From Bacteroides sp. (lineage in GTDB: Bacteria; Bacteroidota; Bacteroidia; Bacteroidales; Bacteroidaceae), in the NCBI RefSeq assembly GCF_030151085.1, contig NZ_JASLER010000053.1, forward strand, positions 1 to 64,000: a stretch of 64,000 nucleotides of DNA, in the 5' to 3' direction. Of this stretch, positions 56,799 through 64,000 are shown piece by piece. The translations under genes and the position numbers were made by a program. The notes below the pieces were generated by a model. The model made no database searches and was not told the origin of the DNA. It was given only the letters and a program-made list of their open reading frames with translations. Each line of letters opens with the position of its first letter. Within the stretch, counting starts at the first letter, position 1.

Positions 56799-58847
56799 AT
56801 GACTAACAAGAAGATTTTATCAGAAGCCTATCTGGATCGCGATTTGAGTTGGATGTACTTTAACCATCGCATCTTACAGGAAGCTACCAAGTTACAGGTG
56901 CCTTTGTTGGAGAGATTGGTATTCCTTGGCATTTATTCCAATAATTTGGATGAGTTTTTCCGTGTTCGTATGGCAACACTTAGCCGTATTGCCGAGTGTA
57001 AAGACAGACGGTTGGATGCGGAGCGGGAGAGTGCCACTCAACTTATCAAGCAGATAACCAAGCTCAATAATAAGTATTCTAAGGAATATGAAAATGCTAT
57101 TAAGGAGGTAACTAGTCAGCTGCGGAAGGAAAATATCTTTTTGTTGAAAGAAGATGAATTGGATGAAGAGCAACAGGCATTTGTTTGCCAGTACTACAGC
57201 CAGAAGCTGAGTGGCTTTATAAGTCCCGTTTGGCTTTCGGCGGTAAAACAATTGACGGATGAGACAGATGAAAACATTCATTTGGCTGTTAAGATGCAAG
57301 CTGCCGGCAAGAAGAATTTTGAATATGCATTGATTTCTCTTCCCGTTACTGAATGTGCTCGTTTTGTGCGTTTACCTGATAAAGAAGGCAAAAACTATCT
57401 GATGTATTTGGATGATGTTATCCGCTATTGCTTGCCGATGATTTTTTCCGGGTTGAATTATGAGTCTTTCAAGGCATACGCGTTCAAGTTTACTAAAGAT
57501 GCGGAGATGGAGATTGACAATGACCCTCGTAATGGCATTCTTCAAAAGATATCCAAAGGAGTGAAAAGCCGCAAGAAAGGTGATGCTTTGCGCGTGATCT
57601 ATGATGCAGAAATGCCAAAAGATTTACTGAAACGCGTTATGAATAAACTGAATCTTGATAAGCTGGATACAGTGATAAATGGCGGACGGTATCATAATCA
57701 CAAGGATTTAATGTCTTTTCCTGACTGTGGTAGGAAAGATTTGAAATTCCCTGTATGGGTACCAATTATAAAACCGGAACTAAAAAGTGGTGAAAGCCTT
57801 TTGAAGTTGATTCAGAAAGGTGACCGGTTTATACATGTGCCTTATCATAGCTTTGATTATTATATTCGTGTATTGCAGGAAGCTGCCATCAGTAAAGAAG
57901 TAAAAAGTATCAAAACTACTTTATATCGTCTTGCTAAGGACTCTAAAGTAGTGAAAGCCCTTATTTGTGCCGCTCGTAATGGTAAGAAGGTAACTGTGGT
58001 GATTGAGCTTCTGGCACGATTTGATGAAGCCTCTAATATAGGTTGGTCTAAGAAGATGCAGGAAGCAGGTATTCGTGTCATCTTTGGGGTCGAAGGCTTG
58101 AAAGTCCATTCAAAGACTACGCATATCAGCATGAAAACCGGAAATGATATTGCATGTATCAGCACGGGGAACTTCCACGAAGGTAATGCTCGTATGTATA
58201 CGGATTACCTGCTGATGACTGCTGCCCGAAACGTGGTGAACGATATACATTCGGTGTTCACTTTCATTGAGAAACCTTATTCTCCGGTTCTGTTCAAGGA
58301 GCTGCTGGTATCTCCCAATGAGATGAAAGCGAAATTCATCAAGTTGATAAATGATGAAATCAAGAATAAACAGGCTGGTAAGCCTGCTTACATTCGTGTC
58401 AAAGTAAACCATATTACAGATATTGCCATCGTGAAGAAACTTTATGAAGCATCTGCAAACGGTGTTCCTATTGACTTGTTGGTGCGTGGCAATTGTTCAT
58501 TGATTACGGGTATCCCTGGCGTGAGTGATACGATACATATCAATGGAATTATTGACCGCTATTTGGAGCATTCGCGTATTTTTATTTTTGCTGCCAATGG
58601 AGAGAATAAAACCTTTATCGGTTCGGCAGACTGGATGCCGCGCAATCTGGATAATAGGGTGGAGGTAATTGCGCCGGTTTATGACCCTAAGATAAAAGAA
58701 GATTTGTGGACTGTGATAGATTATGGTCTTCGTGATAATTGTCAAGGCAGTATTGTGGATGGAACTGGAGAAAACCGTCCTTGGACGACGGATAGTGATG
58801 TGCCTTTCCGTTCACAAGAAGAACTATATAAACATTACAAATTATGA
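56799..58847 (+). CDS. ppk1: Polyphosphate kinase
   Basis: 682 residues, usual length. The start LDRDLSWMYFNHRILQEA and LGIYSNNLDEFFRVRMATL are the N-terminal domain. Catalytic half with GLKVHSKTTHIS (His437, likely the phosphorylated residue), ISTGNFHEGNARMYTDY (His460) and IGSADWMPRNLDNRVEV near the end. Makes polyphosphate from ATP, reversibly. Its stop overlaps the ppx start, so synthesis and breakdown enzymes share an operon. Confidence 0.95.
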   Translation: MTNKKILSEAYLDRDLSWMYFNHRILQEATKLQVPLLERLVFLGIYSNNLDEFFRVRMATLSRIAECKDRRLDAERESATQLIKQITKLNNKYSKEYENAIKEVTSQLRKENIFLLKEDELDEEQQAFVCQYYSQKLSGFISPVWLSAVKQLTDETDENIHLAVKMQAAGKKNFEYALISLPVTECARFVRLPDKEGKNYLMYLDDVIRYCLPMIFSGLNYESFKAYAFKFTKDAEMEIDNDPRNGILQKISKGVKSRKKGDALRVIYDAEMPKDLLKRVMNKLNLDKLDTVINGGRYHNHKDLMSFPDCGRKDLKFPVWVPIIKPELKSGESLLKLIQKGDRFIHVPYHSFDYYIRVLQEAAISKEVKSIKTTLYRLAKDSKVVKALICAARNGKKVTVVIELLARFDEASNIGWSKKMQEAGIRVIFGVEGLKVHSKTTHISMKTGNDIACISTGNFHEGNARMYTDYLLMTAARNVVNDIHSVFTFIEKPYSPVLFKELLVSPNEMKAKFIKLINDEIKNKQAGKPAYIRVKVNHITDIAIVKKLYEASANGVPIDLLVRGNCSLITGIPGVSDTIHINGIIDRYLEHSRIFIFAANGENKTFIGSADWMPRNLDNRVEVIAPVYDPKIKEDLWTVIDYGLRDNCQGSIVDGTGENRPWTTDSDVPFRSQEELYKHYKL

Positions 58848-59755
58848 ATGAAAAATGTTATGCCGCTATAGACATTGGTACAAATGCTGTGCGGTTACTG
58901 ATTAAGAAAGTCAAGCAGGATGAGGATTTAGAGAATAAGCGTCTTTCCAAAGTATTGTTACTGCGTGTTCCACTGCGGTTAGGCTTTGATGTATTCTCTT
59001 TGGGAATTGTATCTGATGTAAAAGCGGTAAAGTTACGGCGGCTGATGAAGGCTTTTCGCCAATTGATGAAAATTTACGATGTAACGGATTATCGGGCTTG
59101 TGCGACTTCTGCCATGCGCGATGCTAAAAATGGGAAGTCTGTTATAAAGAAGATATTAAAAGATACGGGTATTGATATAGAGGTTATTGATGGTCAAGAA
59201 GAGGCACGCACCATATACAATAATCATGTAGAGTGTATGGAGGATAGTGTAGGTAACTATATATATGTAGACGTTGGTGGTGGCAGCACGGAGATAAACT
59301 TAATGGTTAACGGTGAATTGGTGAAATCTTATTCGTATAATATTGGTACGGTTCGTATGCTGAGCAATGCTGTGAAGGAAGAAACCTGGCAGCAGATGAA
59401 GGAAGATCTTGCGCAACTCTCTGTTGAATATCAGGATATTAATATTATAGGTAGTGGAGGTAACATCAATAAGCTATATCGTCTTGCCGGCAAAAAGGAT
59501 AAGAAGAAACTGCGTTTACCGGTCACTTCTTTAAAGGTATTGTACGACGAGCTGAAACCTCTAACTCCTGAACAACGTATGGAAGCGTTCAGTTTGAAAG
59601 CTGACCGTGCTGATGTTATTATTCCGGCCGCCGAAATATTTCTGACAATTGCAGAGATTGTGAAAGCAGGATATGTGCATGTGCCGGTTATTGGCTTGGC
59701 GGATGGTATCATTGACGATTTGTATGCTAAAAGTATAGGTTCTACATCTTGTTGA
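58844..59755 (+). CDS. ppx: Exopolyphosphatase (Ppx/GppA family)
   Basis: 303 residues. AAIDIGTNAVRLLI is the first phosphate-binding loop of the ASKHA fold, followed by CATSAMRDAKNGK, IEVIDGQEEARTIY and VDVGGGSTEINL, the second phosphate loop. Shorter than the 500-residue enterobacterial enzyme but standard for Bacteroidota. Removes terminal phosphates from polyphosphate; could also act on pppGpp. ATGA overlap with ppk1. Confidence 0.92.
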   Translation: MNEKCYAAIDIGTNAVRLLIKKVKQDEDLENKRLSKVLLLRVPLRLGFDVFSLGIVSDVKAVKLRRLMKAFRQLMKIYDVTDYRACATSAMRDAKNGKSVIKKILKDTGIDIEVIDGQEEARTIYNNHVECMEDSVGNYIYVDVGGGSTEINLMVNGELVKSYSYNIGTVRMLSNAVKEETWQQMKEDLAQLSVEYQDINIIGSGGNINKLYRLAGKKDKKKLRLPVTSLKVLYDELKPLTPEQRMEAFSLKADRADVIIPAAEIFLTIAEIVKAGYVHVPVIGLADGIIDDLYAKSIGSTSC

Positions 59756-59809
59756 TGTACTACATGAAATAAATATTATCTCCTGCAAGAAATTAATATC
59801 GTGTAGAAC

Positions 59810-59869
59810 AATAAGTTAATATCGTGTTTACACGTTACATATATCGTGTAAACACGATATTAACTTATT
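59810..59869. repeat. 25-bp perfect inverted repeat between ppx and tamB
   Basis: Left arm 59810-59834 and right arm 59845-59869 are perfect complements, separated by 10 bases (TTACATATAT). A partial direct copy of the middle (TTAATATCGTGTA) lies just before. It lies between convergent genes, so it may act as a bidirectional terminator, but the T run is missing. Very stable hairpin in either transcript. Confidence 0.7.
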
Positions 59870-59889
59870 GCCTCTATATAAAAATAGAG

Positions 59890-62800
59890 TTATTTCTTTT
59901 TTCTCTCCCGCTTTGATTTTGCTTCAGGAAGTGAAGTTTTATTGGTAGATAAAGTATCCTTTTGGGTTTGTGCTTTTTCTAGTTTTCTGAGTTTCCATTT
60001 ATTCCAGAAAAGCAGTTCGTTCCATTTGTTGAAGTCCTTCTTGAAAATAATGCCTATACCTTGCGTGGTCAGATTGGTTCGAGTATAATAGCGGTCGTTC
60101 GTTTCATTATATGCTTTCAAACGAATATCGCCGGAACGGTTGACAAGCCATTCGGCTTCAAAATCACCTACAAAGTTAGTGTTTGCCATTGGGTTGTCAC
60201 GATAGCCAAAGTTTCCGTTGATGATCAATCGGTTATTTAATAACTGCCCGGATAAAATACCTTCGAATTCAACATCTGTCCATCCCTTTTCACCGGTGCT
60301 GAGGTTGGTGCCGATATTCCAATTATTATTATCTACAATATGCGAAAGGGCATTATTCAATTGTCCGGAAAGTGTAGACGAAAGCACACTGGTCATCATA
60401 TTAGAGCTTTGCGCAGCATCACTATATTCGGTCGTGTAGAATTTACCGATTCCCAACAAGTAGAGTATCTGCATATTCATTTGCTCGTCAGTAGAGATGT
60501 AGTTACGGATGATAGATTGCATTTCATCACGTTCATTAGGCAGCTCAATGTCCAGTTTGATGTTGGGCGAGGTTAATTGTCCGGTTAAGTCCATTATACA
60601 GTTTACTTTGACGTTAGTCTGAGTTATAAAATCAGAGGTGGTAGCACTAGAAGGCATCAAGTCGTTCAAAGAAGCAGAATTGACCGTATAGCTGGCTTTT
60701 ATATCTAGATTTGCATCGAGTGGGTTGCCATTGAAGGCAATAGTACTTCCGTCTTTAATGATAAAATCTTTGCGGATAACCTCTTGTAAGCTGAATTTAT
60801 AAACACCTTGGCTAATGCGATAACTACCGAACATTTTCACATCTCCTTTATTATAGAATTCGGTACGAATATTTCCGGTACCTCTTCCACTGATGTAATC
60901 GCCTGCAATAGGGTCCATGATAATTTTCATGGTGGCATCGGGAGTAGCATCTACCAAAAGATTCAAACGGATATCCGTGTCACTTTCTTTTTCTTCCTCT
61001 ACTTCTTTCTGTGCGATTTCAAAATCGGAAAGACGAACCGAATCTTGAACGGCACGATGTGGAGTTTTATCTATAAACTTGATAAACTGGTTACTAACAG
61101 CGGAAGTTACGTTATCTTTTATATAGGTAAAGTTCGTATTACGGTTGGTAGTCATTGCTACGTCGATATTTACACCATCCTGAGCATTTCCCGCAATGGT
61201 AGCACTTCCTGTGCCGTAGACTGTACCGAAGAAGGGGACGTCATGAGATTCTTTAGTGTTCATTACCAACATATTATTAACATTGAAATTGAACCGGTAT
61301 TCCAAATTCTTGAAATGTTGATAGTGGAGGTATCCGCTCACTCTGCCTTGATGCCCTTGAGTATCGAAAATACGATTATTATTAAAAGTAAGTCCACCCG
61401 GCTCAATGAAAATACTGTCTTTAACAAAAAATGTAGTATTGAGAACATCTACTTTCATAGAAGCGTCCCCAAAGACACGTCCTTCCATAGTCAAGGCCTT
61501 GAATTTGCCATAGAAATGAACATTACCGGTTGCACGACCGTTGAATTCCGGCGTGATACTGCTCATATAATGATGTATAAACTTCAGGTTAGTGCTATCT
61601 GCCTCAATTTGCAAATCAAGCGCACTTGTTGGTTTAAGCGGATATATGTAACCATATACATGACTTTTAGCAATGTCTTTTTCACGGATACGGGCATCCA
61701 AATAGATTCCTTTTACATCGTGATGCCATTCCCCATGGATGTTGGCATCGCCAAGCAATCCTTCATTCAGTCCTAGATTGCGGATAAACAGATTGGTGCT
61801 CATAACAGGCTTTTCCAGTACTCCACTGGCAAATGCAGGACCGGTAGCTTCTCCTTTGAAATTCACCCCAAGGTCTGCTATATCAAATACATACCCTATA
61901 TTGATGTCCTGCAAATCGAGACGCACTGTATCTTCCGGTAACTTAGAAATGGTACCATCAATGCGCAAATGACGCTCTTTGTGGCTGAAATAGAAGTCTT
62001 TGATATGTACTTTCCCTGAGTCAAGCACTACTTGTGAGGGATGGATTTCCCAAAGCGTATCGTTCAAGATTACATTGGTGGGTTGGATATCGACAACTGT
62101 TTTCAATGCCGATTTATCTTTTTTACTTGATTGGGAGAGGCTTTTTACGCCTTTGGACTCACGAATGAAGTGAGTCAAAGCAGAAAGTTTGCCACTATAG
62201 GTTACGCTACTGCTGTTTCCCCAATTCAATGTAGTTTGAATGCTGTCATTTTTTGCTTGAGCCTCCAAAGCTACATTGACAGCACCACTTGATTTTCGAT
62301 TATTGAAACGTATACGGGTATGGAATTGATCACCCGGATTTTCACAGAGTATCATTCCCGATTCTATATATTTATCTCCATAGCGCAAACGTGGGAAATA
62401 ACCTTCTACACGAAGGCGTTGAGCTTTGTCATTGAAATATCCTTTAAGCGTGGAGTGGGTATATACTTTAAGCGGAATTTGGAATACAGTGGATAATAGT
62501 TCCGTATCATATATATGCAGGTCAAAATTGAAGTTATTCTCTGTTTCCATCGGCTTTTTGTCCGGTAGAATCAAAGCAGGAATATAACGTCGCATGATAT
62601 TGAGTACGCTGATTGGTAAAGTACGATAAGAATAGTCTCCTTCAATGCTCCCTTGTAGGAAGTTAGAGGCAATAGTCAGTTGCTTTTGATGTTCACCTTT
62701 GGGGCTGGCGGCTATTTTTAAATTGTCAAGGAAATATTGCTTGTCCGGTGCAGTGAATTGAAGACTATCAATGTTAATCTCACCATTCATATCATCAATG

Positions 62801-64000
62801 GATCCTCCGGTGAAATCGGCTTTAATCTTGATGGATATTTCAGTATCTTCATATTTCGGCGTCAGATGAAGGTCATGCGGACGGACATGGCTGATGTTTG
62901 CATAGAAATTGAAAGTGGGTATTTGACTGGCGGTATTGATAGTACCATTCAGTATGACCGAACCATTCGGATCATCCAAGGCTACTTTTCCGGTGAAACC
63001 GCCTTGTTTGTATTCTCCGTCCAAATTGATATTCTCATATGTATAATTGCTGTAATCTATGGAAGACACTAGTCCTTTTAATATTACGGATGGGTATTGA
63101 TTTTCGTAATGACTGCTGTTAACATCCAAATTGAATGTAACCTTATCGAATTTATCGTTGCCCAGCATCTTTCCTAGTTCGAAATCTTCCGTTTTCACCG
63201 CTCCTGAATAGGCAAAATATCCTTTTTCCTTGTTGGAACTTAACTTGACGTCGGTTTTTATGCTACCGATGTCAGTACGTATTTGTCCGTATGTAACGAG
63301 ATCTGTGAAGTAACCTGATACTTCTCCGTGAAAAGAGATGGTTCCTAAATGTTCGAGTATAGGAGGCACTCCTTCATAATTTTTACTTAAATTCCTGACA
63401 AAGAAAGCGATACCTTCCGGATCGGCATATAAACTGGAAAGATTGCCAAATACGTATGCGTCTTCCGGATGAGACAAATCTTGCAAGGATACATCGCCCT
63501 TCAGATGAAAATGATTGCCCGAAGATATGGAAAGACGGGGACAATTCAACCGGTTGATAGTTCCATTAGTTTCTACTTCTACTTGTACTTTCTCTTTAAA
63601 GGGGCTAAAAGCCGGTACAAAAGCGGATATATCCTGTAAGGTTATCTGGGAAGGCAGCATACGGAATGAGAAATGCACATCATGGGCAAAGTTCTTAAAA
63701 GCTCCCAAGCTATCATATTCCATACGGATAGTATCCATTGCCAATGAAGTATGTGGCAGATCGATGGCAAAGTTTTCAATCCTCATTTTTTTGTCATTAC
63801 CAATAATCTTCAAGCTTAGCTTTTTTAATTCGAAACCGGAGTGCTCTTCCTCTATACTCATGCGTTTGATGGCGGCATTAATAGAGTCGCTTTGCAAAGC
63901 TTTCAAAGAAATATTGGCAATAATATTACGTAAACGAATATGTTGAGGGTTGAATTTACCGGGAGTCTCTTTTTCAGAGTGTACATCGTATGATACTTTT
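59890..64000 (-). CDS. tamB: TamB-like translocation and assembly protein (5' end outside)
   Basis: Over 1,369 residues in the window; the frame runs open past position 64000 (RLRNIIANIS before the first listed residues). Long beta-helical body with many AsmA/DUF490-type repeats (GEATGPAFASG, YISGRGTGNIRTEFYNKGDVKMFGSYRI) and the C-terminal TamB domain: NERDEMQSIIRNYISTDEQMNMQILYLLGIGKFYT. Needed for outer-membrane lipid transport or protein assembly from the inner membrane. Ends in a Lys/Arg-rich tail after a strand domain. Core host gene. Confidence 0.92.
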   Translation of the reverse strand, partial: KVSYDVHSEKETPGKFNPQHIRLRNIIANISLKALQSDSINAAIKRMSIEEEHSGFELKKLSLKIIGNDKKMRIENFAIDLPHTSLAMDTIRMEYDSLGAFKNFAHDVHFSFRMLPSQITLQDISAFVPAFSPFKEKVQVEVETNGTINRLNCPRLSISSGNHFHLKGDVSLQDLSHPEDAYVFGNLSSLYADPEGIAFFVRNLSKNYEGVPPILEHLGTISFHGEVSGYFTDLVTYGQIRTDIGSIKTDVKLSSNKEKGYFAYSGAVKTEDFELGKMLGNDKFDKVTFNLDVNSSHYENQYPSVILKGLVSSIDYSNYTYENINLDGEYKQGGFTGKVALDDPNGSVILNGTINTASQIPTFNFYANISHVRPHDLHLTPKYEDTEISIKIKADFTGGSIDDMNGEINIDSLQFTAPDKQYFLDNLKIAASPKGEHQKQLTIASNFLQGSIEGDYSYRTLPISVLNIMRRYIPALILPDKKPMETENNFNFDLHIYDTELLSTVFQIPLKVYTHSTLKGYFNDKAQRLRVEGYFPRLRYGDKYIESGMILCENPGDQFHTRIRFNNRKSSGAVNVALEAQAKNDSIQTTLNWGNSSSVTYSGKLSALTHFIRESKGVKSLSQSSKKDKSALKTVVDIQPTNVILNDTLWEIHPSQVVLDSGKVHIKDFYFSHKERHLRIDGTISKLPEDTVRLDLQDINIGYVFDIADLGVNFKGEATGPAFASGVLEKPVMSTNLFIRNLGLNEGLLGDANIHGEWHHDVKGIYLDARIREKDIAKSHVYGYIYPLKPTSALDLQIEADSTNLKFIHHYMSSITPEFNGRATGNVHFYGKFKALTMEGRVFGDASMKVDVLNTTFFVKDSIFIEPGGLTFNNNRIFDTQGHQGRVSGYLHYQHFKNLEYRFNFNVNNMLVMNTKESHDVPFFGTVYGTGSATIAGNAQDGVNIDVAMTTNRNTNFTYIKDNVTSAVSNQFIKFIDKTPHRAVQDSVRLSDFEIAQKEVEEEKESDTDIRLNLLVDATPDATMKIIMDPIAGDYISGRGTGNIRTEFYNKGDVKMFGSYRISQGVYKFSLQEVIRKDFIIKDGSTIAFNGNPLDANLDIKASYTVNSASLNDLMPSSATTSDFITQTNVKVNCIMDLTGQLTSPNIKLDIELPNERDEMQSIIRNYISTDEQMNMQILYLLGIGKFYTTEYSDAAQSSNMMTSVLSSTLSGQLNNALSHIVDNNNWNIGTNLSTGEKGWTDVEFEGILSGQLLNNRLIINGNFGYRDNPMANTNFVGDFEAEWLVNRSGDIRLKAYNETNDRYYTRTNLTTQGIGIIFKKDFNKWNELLFWNKWKLRKLEKAQTQKDTLSTNKTSLPEAKSKRERKKK

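Overview
The window looks like a Bacteroides-type (Bacteroidota) chromosome carrying most of an integrated tailed phage. Evidence for the host: promoters with a TAnnTTTG -7 box; start sites that mostly lack a Shine-Dalgarno sequence and often read ACGATT-ATG; and on the right a core block of prolyl-tRNA synthetase, cation-diffusion transporter, LpxH-like phosphoesterase, glycosyltransferase, polyphosphate kinase, exopolyphosphatase and TamB.

Positions 1 to about 49,243 are prophage; its left end lies outside the window. Layout: an S24-type CI repressor on the minus strand with its operator region (31-1051); small early genes and regulators (1052-3194); recombination and replication genes (3214-9102: PD-(D/E)XK-like nuclease, HNH proteins, replication initiator containing an iteron cluster, DNA methyltransferase); accessory genes including an EVE-like/HNH protein and a radical SAM protein (9132-12217); a tyrosine recombinase with an N-terminal frameshift (12334-13343); a YopX, TIR and ASCH block (13363-16933); an AbiGi-like/XRE operon with four operator palindromes (18314-19479); an IbrA/IbrB-like PAPS-reductase/ParB pair (21368-22990); DNA packaging and head genes (22992-31219) interrupted by a HigB/HigA module (26387-27059); long non-contractile-type tail genes (31210-45269); lysis genes (45371-46682); and a right-end block of independently transcribed genes (46790-49003), including a deaminase-like protein and an orphan UmuD. 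The right boundary is the 3' half of a tRNA-Gly(CCC) gene followed by a terminator (49199-49284), which is how an attR in a tRNA gene looks.

After the boundary come a PepSY-like secreted protein, TspO, a DUF4373-type protein with an unusual 22-bp repeat array, and the core genes. ppk and ppx overlap as an operon and converge on tamB across a 25-bp perfect inverted repeat.

Themes worth attention: (1) several tRNA-like RNA elements placed just upstream of phage genes, one a good cloverleaf; (2) probable defence or immunity cargo scattered through the phage (EVE-HNH, TIR, AbiGi-like, HigBA, deaminase-like); (3) two ORFs without a normal start codon sharing the same 9-base 5' boundary; (4) a repeated promoter-upstream element on both sides of attR. 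Assignments come from reading motifs and gene order; no database search was possible.
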